NCBI RefSeq assembly: GCF_002886185.1
Contig: NZ_NJAW01000037.1
Span: forward strand, 24,528 to 88,527
Direction: 5' to 3'
Length of the DNA stretch: 64,000 bases
DNA from: Salipaludibacillus neizhouensis
Lineage (GTDB): Bacteria; Bacillota; Bacilli; Bacillales; Salisediminibacteriaceae
The position numbers and the translations under genes are program-made. Positions 44,405-54,317 of this stretch are shown here, piece after piece. The notes beneath the pieces are model-generated. The model was not told the DNA's origin and made no database searches. It saw nothing but the letters and a program-made list of their open reading frames with translations. Numbering within the stretch: the first letter of the stretch is position 1; each line of letters starts with the position of its first letter.

Positions 44405-45604
44405 TTGGCAAATATTAAAGTAGAAGGCTTAACCAAGGTCTTCGGTAAACGTTCGAAACAGGGGCTAGAGCTTTTAAAGCAAGGAAAAAGCAAGGATGAT
44501 ATTCTTGCAGAAACGGGTTTAACCATTGGTGTAAATCAAGCTTCTTTTGAAGTAAATGATGCCGAGATTTTTGTTATTATGGGGCTTTCTGGAAGTGGTA
44601 AATCCACACTTGTCCGCTTGTTAAATCGTTTAATCGAGCCTACTGACGGCAAGGTTTGGATAGATGGGGAAAACTTAGCACAAATGAATGATAAAGATTT
44701 GCGCGAAGTTAGACGTAAAAAGATGAGTATGGTTTTCCAAAAGTTTGGGCTATTCCCATTCAGAACCATTATCGAAAATGTTGAATATGGCTTGGAAATA
44801 CAAGGTATTGATCCAACCACTCGAAGGAAACAAGCATTTGAATCTTTAGAGCTTGTTGGTTTAAAAGGATATGAAAACCAATATCCCGATCAACTATCAG
44901 GTGGAATGCAACAACGCGTTGGACTTGCTCGAGCGTTGGCAAATGATCCAAGTGTTCTCTTGATGGATGAGGCTTTCTCAGCACTTGACCCACTTATCAG
45001 AAAAGATATGCAGGATGAGCTGCTTGATTTACAAGAAAAAATGCAAAAAACGATTATCTTCATTACTCATGATTTAGACGAGGCTCTTCGTATAGGAGAT
45101 CGAATTACAATCATGAAGGACGGAGCCATTGTCCAAATAGGTACACCAGAAGAAATCTTAGTAAATCCGGCCAATGATTATGTGGAACGATTTGTAGAGG
45201 ATGTTGATCGATCTAAGGTCTTAACAGCCAGTCATATTATGAAACGGCCTGAAACAGTTAATATTGATAAACACGGTCCACGAGTAGCATTAGAACGTAT
45301 GAAAGAAGAAGGTATTTCAAGCATTCTTGTTATCGACAGCAAACGGAAATTCAAGGGGTATGTAACAGCAGATGATGCTTCCATCGCTCGAAAACAAGAG
45401 ATTAAAACGTTGGAAGGCATTTTAAAAACAGATATACCAAAAATCGAAAAAGATACACCAATGCATGATATTTTCAATATTATTCACAATATCCCAACAC
45501 CCGTAGCAGTTGTCGAGAACGAACGGTTAGTGGGAATTATTGTCCGAGGTGCGGTCATTGCCGCTCTTGCTAATGATAGCGAGGTGGAATCAGAAAATGC
45601 TTAA
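44405..45604 (+). CDS. opuAA: Glycine betaine ABC transporter, ATP-binding subunit (OpuAA type)
   Basis: 399 residues: Walker [10 protein letters not shown]-loop [10 protein letters not shown], signature [15 protein letters not shown], Walker [13 protein letters not shown], switch HDLDEALR, and a C-terminal pair of CBS domains (about 275-390), which in OpuA of lactic bacteria senses ionic strength or c-di-AMP. TTG start after GGGGTG. First gene of opuAABC, on the inner face of the membrane. Confidence 0.95.
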   Translation: MANIKVEGLTKVFGKRSKQGLELLKQGKSKDDILAETGLTIGVNQASFEVNDAEIFVIMGLSGSGKSTLVRLLNRLIEPTDGKVWIDGENLAQMNDKDLREVRRKKMSMVFQKFGLFPFRTIIENVEYGLEIQGIDPTTRRKQAFESLELVGLKGYENQYPDQLSGGMQQRVGLARALANDPSVLLMDEAFSALDPLIRKDMQDELLDLQEKMQKTIIFITHDLDEALRIGDRITIMKDGAIVQIGTPEEILVNPANDYVERFVEDVDRSKVLTASHIMKRPETVNIDKHGPRVALERMKEEGISSILVIDSKRKFKGYVTADDASIARKQEIKTLEGILKTDIPKIEKDTPMHDIFNIIHNIPTPVAVVENERLVGIIVRGAVIAALANDSEVESENA

Positions 45605-46448
45605 TAATCTTACAGAATTTATACCAAGAATACCAATTGCCGAAGGAACAGCATGGTTTGTCGGGTGGTTAACAAGTACATTTGCTTTTTTATTCAACCC
45701 TATTAAAACTTATTTTGGGGATTTCATGGAATGGACAGCAAATCTCTTATATAGCATTCCGCCGATCATTGTCATTCTTATCGTCGCACTGGCAGCCTTT
45801 TTTCTAACGGGTAAAAAATATGGCCTTGCAGCGTTTTCAGTCTTTGGACTATGGCTTGTACACAATCAAGGATTATGGGAAGATTTAACCTTCACAATTA
45901 CTTTGGTTATACTCGCAAGTGTCTTGTCTGTTATCATTGGAGTTCCGTTTGGAATTTTAATGTCCAAAAGCAAAACAGCAGATGCAATTATTCGACCAGT
46001 CCTAGATTTCATGCAAACAATGCCTGCCTTTGTTTACTTAATTCCTGCTGTTGCTTTCTTTGGAATAGGAATGGTTCCCGGTGTTTTTGCATCCTTGATA
46101 TTTGCGACACCACCAACCGTTCGTTTCACCAATTTAGGTATTCGCCAAGTTCCAACAGAACTAGTGGAAGCATCAGATGCGTTTGGTAGTACTGGTGCAC
46201 AGAAGTTATTTAAAGTAGAGCTTCCGATGGCCAAAGCAACGATTATGGCTGGGATAAATCAAACAGTTATGCTTGCCTTATCTATGGTCGTTATTGCATC
46301 GATGATCGGTGCACCCGGGTTAGGAAGAGAAGTTCTTTCCGCATTACAACGTGCGCAAGTAGGACCTGGTTTTGTAGCTGGTTTAGGAATAGTTATCCTG
46401 GCTATCATTATCGATCGATTCACACAAAATGTGAACACTAAAAATTAA
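45597..46448 (+). CDS. opuAB: Glycine betaine ABC transporter, permease (OpuAB type)
   Basis: 283 residues with about seven membrane helices. The EAA loop is [20 protein letters not shown], before [11 protein letters not shown]. Catalyses translocation of betaine-type osmolytes with OpuAA. The ATG at 45597 overlaps the opuAA stop by 8 bp and follows GAGGTGG. The longer frame from 45540 lies inside opuAA and is unlikely. Confidence 0.95.
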   Translation: MLNNLTEFIPRIPIAEGTAWFVGWLTSTFAFLFNPIKTYFGDFMEWTANLLYSIPPIIVILIVALAAFFLTGKKYGLAAFSVFGLWLVHNQGLWEDLTFTITLVILASVLSVIIGVPFGILMSKSKTADAIIRPVLDFMQTMPAFVYLIPAVAFFGIGMVPGVFASLIFATPPTVRFTNLGIRQVPTELVEASDAFGSTGAQKLFKVELPMAKATIMAGINQTVMLALSMVVIASMIGAPGLGREVLSALQRAQVGPGFVAGLGIVILAIIIDRFTQNVNTKN

Positions 46449-46534
46449 TACAGATTTAACACCAATTAAGTTGGCTCCTTTTCATGAATTGAAAAGTTCC
46501 ATAGATAAAATAAAACTAGGGGGATTTAATTATT

Positions 46535-47497
46535 ATGTTTAAACTCAACAAAAAACGTCTTGGATTAGCAGCAGGACTGTCATTATCATTACTCGCAGCT
46601 GGCTGTGGAGAAAATGAAAATGACACGAATACTACGAATGTTGATAATAATACAGCAGAAGAAAATGCAGGCAATGCAACTGAAGAGAATGCAGATGCTG
46701 GAGCAGTTGGCGAAGGACAGGAAATTGAATTAGTATACGTGGAGTGGGACTCAGAAATTGCATCTACACACGTTGTAGCAAAAGTTTTGGAAGACCAAGG
46801 TTATGATGTTACTGTGACTCCGATTGATAATGCAATTATGTGGGATTCAGTAGCAAGTGGAGAAGCTGATGGTATGGTTGCAGCATGGTTACCTGCTACA
46901 CACGGCGATCTATTTGAAGAATATGGAGATCAGGTTGTTGATCTAGGTGAAAACCTTGAAGGAGCTAAAATTGGTTTAGTTGTGCCTGAATACATGGATG
47001 CTACAACTATTGATGACTTAGCTAACTTTTCTGATGATTTAGGAAATACAATCACTGGAATTGAGCCTGGCGCTGGTGTTGTTCAAGCAGCTGAAAGTGC
47101 TGTAGAAACATACGAAGGCCTAGCAGACTTTTCCGTTCAAACATCTTCTAGTGGTGCAATGGCTACCGCATTAGGCGAAGCAATTGACAACGAAGAGCCA
47201 ATTGTTGTAACTGGTTGGACTCCGCACTGGAAATTCGCTTCTTATGACTTAAAGTATCTTGAAGACCCTGAAGGATCATTTGGTGATGCTGAAGTTATTA
47301 AAACAATGGTTCGTGAAGGTTTAGAGGAAGATCTTCCAAACGCCTACACACTATTGGATCAGTTCAGCTGGACTCCAGAAGATATGCAGGCTGTAATGCT
47401 TGACATGCAAGAAGGCACATCTCCAGAAGATGCTGCAGCTGCATGGGTTGAAGCAAATGAAGAAATCGTATCAGAATGGACTGCTGGTTTAGAATAA
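46535..47497 (+). CDS. opuAC: Glycine betaine-binding lipoprotein (OpuAC type)
   Basis: 320 residues. Type II signal with lipobox LAAGC (Cys24), an Asn/Glu/Asp/Ala-rich spacer of about 40 residues, then an OpuAC substrate-binding domain. Tryptophans expected in the aromatic cage occur in VYVEWDSEIAS, MVAAWLPATHGD and VTGWTPHWKF. It captures betaine outside and delivers it to OpuAB. The long acidic spacer is unusual against B. subtilis OpuAC. Independent ribosome site AGGGGG. Confidence 0.94.
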   Translation: MFKLNKKRLGLAAGLSLSLLAAGCGENENDTNTTNVDNNTAEENAGNATEENADAGAVGEGQEIELVYVEWDSEIASTHVVAKVLEDQGYDVTVTPIDNAIMWDSVASGEADGMVAAWLPATHGDLFEEYGDQVVDLGENLEGAKIGLVVPEYMDATTIDDLANFSDDLGNTITGIEPGAGVVQAAESAVETYEGLADFSVQTSSSGAMATALGEAIDNEEPIVVTGWTPHWKFASYDLKYLEDPEGSFGDAEVIKTMVREGLEEDLPNAYTLLDQFSWTPEDMQAVMLDMQEGTSPEDAAAAWVEANEEIVSEWTAGLE

Positions 47498-47513
47498 TTT
47501 AATCATAAAGATA

Positions 47514-47554
47514 AAAAAGCCAGACCTACGTATTTCGTAGGTCTGGCTTTTTTT
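47514..47554. terminator. Terminator of opuAABC
   Basis: AAAAGCCAGACCTACG / CGTAGGTCTGGCTTTT stem with a 5-base loop and T tract; symmetric enough to serve the convergent gene too. Confidence 0.93.
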
Positions 47555-47560
47555 GTATAT

Positions 47561-48583
47561 CTATTCTAGAAAAACAGTGATAGTACCATTCGTTGTTGTA
47601 GCATTTATCTCGTGTGTGCCATCCCCTTGAATTGCGGATCCTTGTGTTTTTACTCTTACTAACTCTCCTTCTTTTTCTCTTTCCATTTGTAAATCTCCAT
47701 CAACTTTTCCATTTGTCGTTTTTCCTTCGAAATAAAAATCACTTTCTTCAGCAGCTCCAATTCTGATATTACCGTTGGTTGTCTTTAAATCCCAGTTTCC
47801 GAGGACCTGATCGCTTTCTACTTCAATTGTTCCATTTGTCGTATGAAGATTTGCTGCTCCACCAATACCTTCTAAAATAATGCGGCCATTTGTAGATTGA
47901 ACTTTAGCATCCTTAGCTATGTTAACCACTGTGACTGCTCCATTCGTGGTTTGGACATTGATATTTTCTGCTATATTAGTAACTTCAACTCCACCATTTG
48001 TAACATCAATATGGACCCGTTTATCTTTAGGCACTTCAATCACTAAATTCGCTTTCATGTTTTCACTGAATGAAAACCAAGATAACTCTTTTTGATCAAT
48101 ACTGTATTCAAACATATTATCCGTTCTAGTAATTTCACGCACTTCTTCATAAACTTCCTTTACATCGTCTTCATCATCTTCATCTGCCTGTATGGTACCT
48201 GACACCGAAATCTCATCTTCATCCGTTCCCATCACTTTAACCGAAGCATTCGGGGCGTTTATTTTAATTATTTCAACACTTCCCCCTAAATCATATTCTT
48301 CTTCGATTGAAGCCGTTGTCCCTGTTACACCTGACCATTCAAGAAACGAAAACCCGCTCGAAGCCTCTAAGCTCTTCTCTACACCGCTGCTGGCAAGCAA
48401 TACTACCAGTAATAAAATGATCGAAAATTTATCGAAACGCACCTTTTGATCAGGCTCTTTATTCCGATAATAAATTAGACCTTCAATAAGTAACCCTACT
48501 ACTAAGATAGGCCATACGTAAGCAAACAAAAAATTAAATGAGATCGCTAGGATTTGACTCGCTAACAAAATCACTCCTAACAT
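47561..48583 (-). CDS. Membrane protein with LiaF-like N-terminus and DUF4097 (putative adhesin) beta-helix
   Basis: 340 residues from the first ATG. Two to three membrane segments (about 1-70) resemble LiaF/YvqF-type membrane regions. The C-terminal domain has recurring TTNG motifs (VTNGGVEV, TTNGAVTVV, STNGRIILE, TTNGTIEVE, TTNGNIRIG), which form the beta-helix of DUF4097. Proteins of this type act in envelope-stress sensing, but the role here is unknown. No ribosome site precedes this ATG. The frame continues upstream as T-KIGRRTLGLCIL, family-like, to an ATC at 48625 that follows GGGAGAGG; the true start may be there. Confidence 0.75.
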   Translation of the reverse strand: MLGVILLASQILAISFNFLFAYVWPILVVGLLIEGLIYYRNKEPDQKVRFDKFSIILLLVVLLASSGVEKSLEASSGFSFLEWSGVTGTTASIEEEYDLGGSVEIIKINAPNASVKVMGTDEDEISVSGTIQADEDDEDDVKEVYEEVREITRTDNMFEYSIDQKELSWFSFSENMKANLVIEVPKDKRVHIDVTNGGVEVTNIAENINVQTTNGAVTVVNIAKDAKVQSTNGRIILEGIGGAANLHTTNGTIEVESDQVLGNWDLKTTNGNIRIGAAEESDFYFEGKTTNGKVDGDLQMEREKEGELVRVKTQGSAIQGDGTHEINATTTNGTITVFLE

Positions 48584-48808
48584 TAAGATACATAAGCCTA
48601 ACGTTCGTCGCCCTATTTTTGTGATATCGTCCCTCTCCCTTTTCTCATCTTTTCTCTATTGTAATGGGTGAATTCTTTTTCCGTAAGCGACTTAAGAAAT
48701 ATATCTTCTACGCCCCTGGACTTAGATTGGTAAAAATTCTTAACATACCCCAAAAGCATCATTTCGATAAAAAGTTTGTAACTATCTTTTTAACTATATA
48801 ACATTCAG

Positions 48809-48838
48809 TTGTCTGTACTGTTCATTTTCTGTTATATT
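48809..48838 (+). promoter_or_regulatory. Candidate promoter of the GerMN lipoprotein gene
   Basis: TTGTCT, 18 bp, TATATT. The rest of the 48584-48941 gap shows no gene. Confidence 0.4.
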
Positions 48839-48941
48839 GAAATTGGCAAAATAACGCAGATTTTGTTGTAACCTTTTATTCTAAGTGTCGTCTAATGAAT
48901 TGAACGAACTATAACTATTAAATTTGAAGGTAGGGGTACAA

Positions 48942-49730
48942 ATGAAAAATGTTAGTAAAATACTTTTAGTCTTTAGTCTTGTTCTATTATTAGCTGCTTG
49001 TGGAACAAGTGAGAATGCTGCTGGAGACACAAATAATGTCTCAGGAGAAAACAATACAATGAATACTGAAAATAGTGTGGAAGAAAATGAAGCGGTGAAC
49101 GATGCAACAACTGAAGAGGAAGACTTAGACGAAGACGAAGGAAATATAAATGCGAGCGAATCAAATAACAATGTTGAAGAAAATGAACCTGAAGTGGAAG
49201 AAAACGAACCTGAAGTAGAAGAGAACACCATGAACGATAGTACAAATGACGAAGCAGACATTAACACTGCAGAGGATGAAAACAGTAATACGGAAGAAAC
49301 AACTACACTTGATTCTGTTACACTATTTTTCTCTGATGATCAATTGTTAGAAACGTTCCGCGTTAACTCTGGGACATCCGTTTCTATGGATGAATCCGGC
49401 GCAGAGGAAGCTATGAATCTTTGGCTTGCAGGCCCCTCACAAGATGGTTTAGTTAAATTATTGCCTGAAGGCGTGACTGTGCAATCTGTAGAATTCAAGG
49501 ACGATGTTGCCTATGTTTCTTTTTCACAAGATATCGAAACGACCAATCTTGGCTCAAGCGGTGAATTAATGTTTACTCAGCACGTAGCTCTAATGATGAA
49601 TCAATTCGGCTACGACAGCACCATGATACTTATTGACGGTGAAGAGGTCGGAGAATTATTAGGCCACATGGATCTATCTAATCCAATCTCAGCCGAGAAC
49701 CCTGAAGACTATGAGTTAATGAATGAATAG
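48942..49730 (+). CDS. GerMN-domain lipoprotein
   Basis: 262 residues: type II signal peptide with lipobox LAAC, then about 100 residues of Asn/Glu/Asp-rich linker including a duplicated EENEPEVEENEPEVEEN, then a GerMN domain (about 125-250; VTLFFSDDQLLETFRV, WLAGPSQDGLVKLLPEGV, VAYVSFSQDI). GerM in B. subtilis acts in spore engulfment and germination. This linker-rich form is more like the extracellular part of RsiX. The ATG at 48942 follows GGTAGGGG; the frame is open six codons further. Function unknown. Confidence 0.8.
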   Translation: MKNVSKILLVFSLVLLLAACGTSENAAGDTNNVSGENNTMNTENSVEENEAVNDATTEEEDLDEDEGNINASESNNNVEENEPEVEENEPEVEENTMNDSTNDEADINTAEDENSNTEETTTLDSVTLFFSDDQLLETFRVNSGTSVSMDESGAEEAMNLWLAGPSQDGLVKLLPEGVTVQSVEFKDDVAYVSFSQDIETTNLGSSGELMFTQHVALMMNQFGYDSTMILIDGEEVGELLGHMDLSNPISAENPEDYELMNE

Positions 49731-49790
49731 GACTCTTAAGTAATAAAGAAACTCCAAGGAACGAAGGCGTAAGCTTCACTCATTGCATCA

Positions 49791-49840
49791 AAAGAGGATG
49801 TCCATTGGTCTTTACTGACCTTCAGACATCCTCTTTTTAT
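49791..49840. terminator. Bidirectional terminator between the GerMN lipoprotein and cadA
   Basis: AAAGAGGATGTC / GACATCCTCTTT stem around a 21-base loop, followed by T-rich sequence. Confidence 0.8.
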
Positions 49841-51993
49841 TACTTTTTATTACTCTTATCTTTTATTTTGATAAGCCTCAAACTATTAAATGTAACAAGT
49901 AATGTTGCTCCCATGTCGGCAATAATAGCAATCCACAGCGTCAGCCAACCGAAAGGGACGAGAATTAGTGCTAATACTTTTAATCCAAGTGCAAATGCAA
50001 TGTTTTGTTTGACGATCCTCAATGTCCTGCGACTCGTTTCTATCAGTATAGGCAGTTTATTTAATTCATCCCCCATTAAAGCAATATCCGCTGTTTCAAT
50101 TGCAGTGTCCGTTCCTGCTCCACCCATTGCAATGCCGACATTTGCCTGTGCTAATGCCGGAGCATCATTCATGCCATCACCGACCATCGCAACGTTCTTG
50201 CCTGAAATTCTCGTTTGTTTGATGAAGGCAAGTTTCTCTTCAGGAAGCAATTCCGATTCTACGCGTGTAACCCCTGCTTCTCGACCAATTGCTTCTGCTG
50301 TATAACGTTGATCACCGGTCAACATCACGATTTCCTTTATCCCTAATTTCTTCAACTGTTGGATCGCATGCTTCGCTTCAGGTCTGACCTCATCACGTAA
50401 AGCCATTATTGCTAGTATCTTAGATTCATTACCTAAAATGACCACCGTTTTCCCTTGTTTTTGAAGATCTTCTACCTTCTCATCAATTTTCTCGGATAAG
50501 CTACTAGTGAAGTAACTTCTTGCATAAGAGGGACTAGCGACGTAATAATAGACGCCATCAATCTTTGCAGACATCCCTTTGCCTGTAAGAGCTTTCGATT
50601 CAGTTACGTTCCTCTGAGAAACCATATCGCCGCCATTTTTTTTCGCATAAGCAACTAAAGTTTTCGCCAAAGGATGGGTGGAATACTCTTCAATCGAATA
50701 TATATACGGAATTAATTCCTTTTCAGAGACATCGTCGATCGAAAGAAAATCAGTTACCTCTGGAGTGCCTTTCGTTAGCGTACCTGTTTTATCGAAAGCA
50801 ATCACTTCTATATGACCTGCTTGTTCTAAATGAATGCCACCCTTGATAAGGATACCTTGTTTCGCATTGCTGCCAATGGCTGTAACGATAGCTACCGGAG
50901 TAGATATGACAAGGGCACAAGGACAACCAACTACCAGTGTTGCAAGTCCTAAATAGATCCATTCACTCCATACGCCCCCCGCCATTAATGGCGGCCCTAT
51001 CATGACAATGACTGCTAGAATCATAATGGCAGGTGTATAATATGCAGCGAATCGATCGATAAATTGCTGTGCTGGAGCTCTCTCACCTTGAGCTTCTTCT
51101 ACGAGCTGAATGATCTTTGCAAGTGTCGTGTCTTTGACCAGCTTCGTCACTTTTACGGAAAGAAGCCCTTCCTCGTTCAATGTTCCGGCAAATACCGAGT
51201 CACCTTCACCTTTTCCAACAGGAATACTTTCCCCTGTAATCGCAGCTTGGTTCACCGAAGTAAGGCCTTTTGTAACAGTCCCATCCAAGGGAATTTTCTC
51301 ACCTGGACGAATAATGTTCTCCTCTCCTATATCTATCTCGTCTACAGGAACAATCATTTCTTTACCAAGTCTATTTACCGTCGCATTTCGTGGACTAGTT
51401 TCTACAAGGGAGCGAATCGATTTTCGTGCCCGATCCATTGAATAGCTTTCGAGCGCTTCACTTATTGCAAACAAAACGACAACTAGTGCTCCTTCTCCCC
51501 ACTCCCCAATGAGAGCGGCACCTATAATGGCAATTGTCATCAAGGTTCTCATATCGAACACAAACTTCGTTAGATTATTGATCCCTTGCCAGAACATCGA
51601 ATATCCACCGATAACCATACCACTTAAAAAGAGTCCAATCGTAATGAGTGACTGTTCCCCAATATAAAAATGAGAAATCCAACCTGCTAGCACAAACAAG
51701 CTTGCAAGAATTACTTGAATCCATGTATGCTTCTGAAAAAAAGGCTGATCCTCCTCCGTAGGAAGCTCATCATTTTCATGATAAACTTTCACATTCTCAA
51801 AGGCTCCTGCCTTTTCTAATTCCTGTATGCTCGCATGGCCTTCGATGATAAGTTTCTCAGAAGTGAAATTTACATTCGCTTCTTTCACTCCAGGTATCTG
51901 TTTGACATTTTTTTCAAACCTAGCTGCACAACCTGTGCAAGTCATGCCTTTCACTTTATACATCTCTTGGTCCGTTTTAGTTGTTGTTTCCAT
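49840..51993 (-). CDS. cadA: Cd2+/Zn2+-exporting P1B-type ATPase
   Basis: 717 residues. N-terminal heavy-metal-associated domain with MTCTGCAARFEKNV; eight-helix membrane domain with the metal-site CPC in VVGCPCALVIST; actuator TGES; phosphorylation site FDKTGTLTKGT; nucleotide site HPLAK; hinge MVGDGMNDAPALA. The CPC type with CadC next to it indicates Cd/Zn/Pb export rather than copper. The ATG at 51993 follows GGAAGG and lies within the end of cadC (17-bp overlap), so the two genes are translationally coupled. Confidence 0.94.
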   Translation of the reverse strand: METTTKTDQEMYKVKGMTCTGCAARFEKNVKQIPGVKEANVNFTSEKLIIEGHASIQELEKAGAFENVKVYHENDELPTEEDQPFFQKHTWIQVILASLFVLAGWISHFYIGEQSLITIGLFLSGMVIGGYSMFWQGINNLTKFVFDMRTLMTIAIIGAALIGEWGEGALVVVLFAISEALESYSMDRARKSIRSLVETSPRNATVNRLGKEMIVPVDEIDIGEENIIRPGEKIPLDGTVTKGLTSVNQAAITGESIPVGKGEGDSVFAGTLNEEGLLSVKVTKLVKDTTLAKIIQLVEEAQGERAPAQQFIDRFAAYYTPAIMILAVIVMIGPPLMAGGVWSEWIYLGLATLVVGCPCALVISTPVAIVTAIGSNAKQGILIKGGIHLEQAGHIEVIAFDKTGTLTKGTPEVTDFLSIDDVSEKELIPYIYSIEEYSTHPLAKTLVAYAKKNGGDMVSQRNVTESKALTGKGMSAKIDGVYYYVASPSYARSYFTSSLSEKIDEKVEDLQKQGKTVVILGNESKILAIMALRDEVRPEAKHAIQQLKKLGIKEIVMLTGDQRYTAEAIGREAGVTRVESELLPEEKLAFIKQTRISGKNVAMVGDGMNDAPALAQANVGIAMGGAGTDTAIETADIALMGDELNKLPILIETSRRTLRIVKQNIAFALGLKVLALILVPFGWLTLWIAIIADMGATLLVTFNSLRLIKIKDKSNKK

Positions 51994-52351
51994 CAGCTTT
52001 ACCTTCCTTCTGATGTTCAAAGGCTAATTGTATAAGCGCTTTAACGTGATGATCATCCAATCGGTAAAATGCCAGCTTTCCTACCTTACGATACTGAGCC
52101 AATCCTTGTTTCTTTAGTGTACGCAAATGGTGAGATGCTGTAGCGGTAGATGCCCCGATAACATTAGCAATATCACATACACATAATTCTTCTTCTTTCG
52201 TTAATGCATAAGCAATCTTTAAGCGAGTTTCATCCGCTAGAATTTTAAAAATCTGACTCGTGCCTATGATAAATTCATCATTTAACTGTTTATGAAGTGA
52301 GGCAACCTTAGCTTTATCAAACGAATACACACTGCAAGTATCTTCTGCCAT
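51977..52351 (-). CDS. cadC: ArsR/SmtB-family metal-responsive repressor CadC
   Basis: 124 residues. Winged helix with ELCVCDIANVIGASTATASHH; the Cys pair of CVC and an N-terminal cysteine in EDTCSVYSF correspond to the Cd-binding thiolates of CadC. DNA binding is expected to be relieved by Cd/Pb/Zn. The ATG at 52351 follows GGAGGG. Confidence 0.93.
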   Translation of the reverse strand: MAEDTCSVYSFDKAKVASLHKQLNDEFIIGTSQIFKILADETRLKIAYALTKEEELCVCDIANVIGASTATASHHLRTLKKQGLAQYRKVGKLAFYRLDDHHVKALIQLAFEHQKEGKADGNNN

Positions 52352-52384
52352 TCGTAATCCCTCCAATTTCCCGACTCCCTTTAT

Positions 52385-52433
52385 TCAAACAATCATTTGA
52401 TTATAGTGTATGCTATTTCCTTGAAACGGTCAA
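52385..52433 (-). promoter_or_regulatory. cadCA promoter and CadC operator
   Basis: Promoter TTGACC, 17 bp, TACACT (52405-52433, minus strand). Just downstream is the inverted repeat TCAAATGATTGTTTGA (52385-52400), close to the known CadC site TCAAATAAATATTTGA. Confidence 0.8.
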
Positions 52434-52455
52434 ACGAAGGTTTGATTGTTTCACC

Positions 52456-52604
52456 TAAGAAAAACGGCATAGCCGTCTTTTATTAATTACAGCGTCAGCT
52501 TCCACCGCCATCGAGTAGCACCTACGCAGTGCGTGTAGGTGCTACTCGAAAGGAGGTGGGTTTCCCTTGATACGTGCGGTGCGAAGTTAGCTGCCAATTT
52601 TATA
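52456..52604 (+). repeat. R element, copy 2
   Basis: 149 bp: TAAGAAAAACGGCATAGCCG, T tract, CAGCGTCAGCTTCCACC, CGAGTAGCACCTAC with its perfect partner GTAGGTGCTACTCG, AAAGGAGGTGGGTTTCCC, TTGATACGTG, AGCTGCCAATTTTATA. It lies behind the cad promoter and next to the 3' end of a lipoprotein gene on the other strand. Confidence 0.88.
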
Positions 52605-52613
52605 AATTCTCTT

Positions 52614-52640
52614 TAAAAATGGGGGGGCTGTCCCCCCCAT
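52614..52640 (-). terminator. Terminator of the lipoprotein gene at 52.7 kb
   Basis: ATGGGGGGG / CCCCCCCAT stem followed by TTTTTAAAG on the minus strand. Confidence 0.75.
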
Positions 52641-52652
52641 TCCCTTTAATAT

Positions 52653-53267
52653 CTATGGTAATATAATTTTCAATAGTTCTTTTAAGTCTTCTTTATCAGT
52701 CACTACCGCTTCGTTTTTCACAAGCAATTCATAATAAGCATTATTTATTTGAGCGTTTATAACCCACTCATTTTGTTGATTCATAACCAAAACTTCATGT
52801 TTATTTACTTCCAATGTATCTACACCTTCCAGATCTGACAGGTTTTTAAGAAAACTATCTGAACTGATATGCAATGTGGCATAGTGTTCATGATAGGTAT
52901 GATAATAGTGCTGTCGAATCGTTTTCTGTTCCTTTGTACTTTTTTCATTAAATGCATCTATTTCCTCTGTGGATACTTCATTTGTATTGGCTTCTCTTCC
53001 GAATACGAAACGATAACGAAAAGGTTCCTCAGAAAATGCTTGATTACCTTCATTCTCATCATCAGCATCTGACATTTCTACATAAGATGATACAGCCACC
53101 ACATCCCAATCATCCGGATAGTTAAAACCTTCATATTGAAAGCTGTCTGATACAAATTGAAAAGGAAAATTATCACTGCTGCTGTCCGGATTAGTATCAT
53201 TTTCTGACTCACAACCGGCAACACTAACTACCAATACTACAAATAAAAATGGATATAAAAATTTCAA
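52653..53267 (-). CDS. Hypothetical lipoprotein
   Basis: 204 residues with an N-terminal hydrophobic segment and lipobox VAGC (Cys19), followed by an acidic Ser/Asp/Asn spacer (ESENDTNPDSSSDN). The mature domain has YEGFNYPDDWDVVAVSSYV and an unusual aromatic/histidine run (RQHYYHTYHEHYATLH). I recognise no family. It is likely anchored outside the cell membrane. Single-gene transcript with its own terminator. Confidence 0.7.
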   Translation of the reverse strand: MKFLYPFLFVVLVVSVAGCESENDTNPDSSSDNFPFQFVSDSFQYEGFNYPDDWDVVAVSSYVEMSDADDENEGNQAFSEEPFRYRFVFGREANTNEVSTEEIDAFNEKSTKEQKTIRQHYYHTYHEHYATLHISSDSFLKNLSDLEGVDTLEVNKHEVLVMNQQNEWVINAQINNAYYELLVKNEAVVTDKEDLKELLKIILP

Positions 53268-53433
53268 TTGACCACCCCTTAGACTTTCTCCTTCTATTTT
53301 ATCAAATAATAACTGAGACTTTCTTCTCTATCTTTTAATCTGTGATATCTTTGTTAATAATGCTTCCCTATGCTATTTTTCTGCTAATTCATGATAAAAT
53401 AGTACCCAAGCTGTTTAAGAAGGAGAATTTACA

Positions 53434-54306
53434 ATGAACAAGGATCAATCCTCTAGCTATTTAACGACTGAATCCCCCACTGTTTATGAGATTGTAAAGA
53501 ATAATCATGAATACTATGATAAAAAATGGAAAAAACATAAAAAACCCGATAACTATGCAGGATGGAATTGGCCCGCTTTTATCATTCCGCCCTTTTGGCT
53601 AGCGTACCGCTATATGCATGGATCGACTCTACTCTATTTTATTTTTATTCTCGCCGAATTAACCCTTTTATCGGCTATTAGTTTTTATAGTGAAATGACT
53701 TTTTCGCTTCCTATATTGACACATTTCTTTTTTGGTCTAAAAGGCAATGCTTTTTTTACGAGAAGGGTTTTGAAGCTGATTCAAAATATCGATTCTGATA
53801 CGGAAAAAACAAAACCTGCTGTTCCTCTATTTACGAAGAAAGGAACATCATGGATTAGTGCAATAGTGACGCCGGTAATTGTAATATTTCTCTTGATTTT
53901 ACCTGTTCAAGCATTATCTGAATGGTCTTTTGAAAGTGAACTAGATCCAGGGATTTACATCTATTCCGATAACAATAATAATGAACAAACGCCTGAGTAC
54001 AAAGGAGACATCATTACTTCTCCGGTTTTCAAGAAGTATGACGCACGAATTAACCTTTTTTACATTGGAGAAGAGCCTGTTAACAATCAGACATTTCGAG
54101 TCTCCCTTTTATTCCAAGATCCGGAAGATCCGGACGAATGGGAAAGCCTTCGCGATCGCGAGTCTAAGAAATTTTCTTCTAATCGTATCTCGTTGGATGT
54201 CATTGATGCACAAAATCCTGCCACTAAAGTTGGCAACTATCGGGTTGAAATTTTTGTTGGTGGGGAGTTTGTCGGAGAAGAAAGATTCACAATAACGATG
54301 GAATAA
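53434..54306 (+). CDS. DUF2628-domain membrane protein
   Basis: 290 residues. The N-terminal part has the DUF2628 hallmark NWPAFIIPPFWLAYRYMH and two to three membrane helices, another helix lies near residue 145 (SAIVTPVIVIFLLILPV), and the C-terminal soluble part appears to be extracellular (INLFYIGEEPVNNQTFRVSL). The family's role is unknown. Ribosome site AAGGAG. Confidence 0.75.
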   Translation: MNKDQSSSYLTTESPTVYEIVKNNHEYYDKKWKKHKKPDNYAGWNWPAFIIPPFWLAYRYMHGSTLLYFIFILAELTLLSAISFYSEMTFSLPILTHFFFGLKGNAFFTRRVLKLIQNIDSDTEKTKPAVPLFTKKGTSWISAIVTPVIVIFLLILPVQALSEWSFESELDPGIYIYSDNNNNEQTPEYKGDIITSPVFKKYDARINLFYIGEEPVNNQTFRVSLLFQDPEDPDEWESLRDRESKKFSSNRISLDVIDAQNPATKVGNYRVEIFVGGEFVGEERFTITME

Positions 54307-54317
54307 CGGTATCATCA

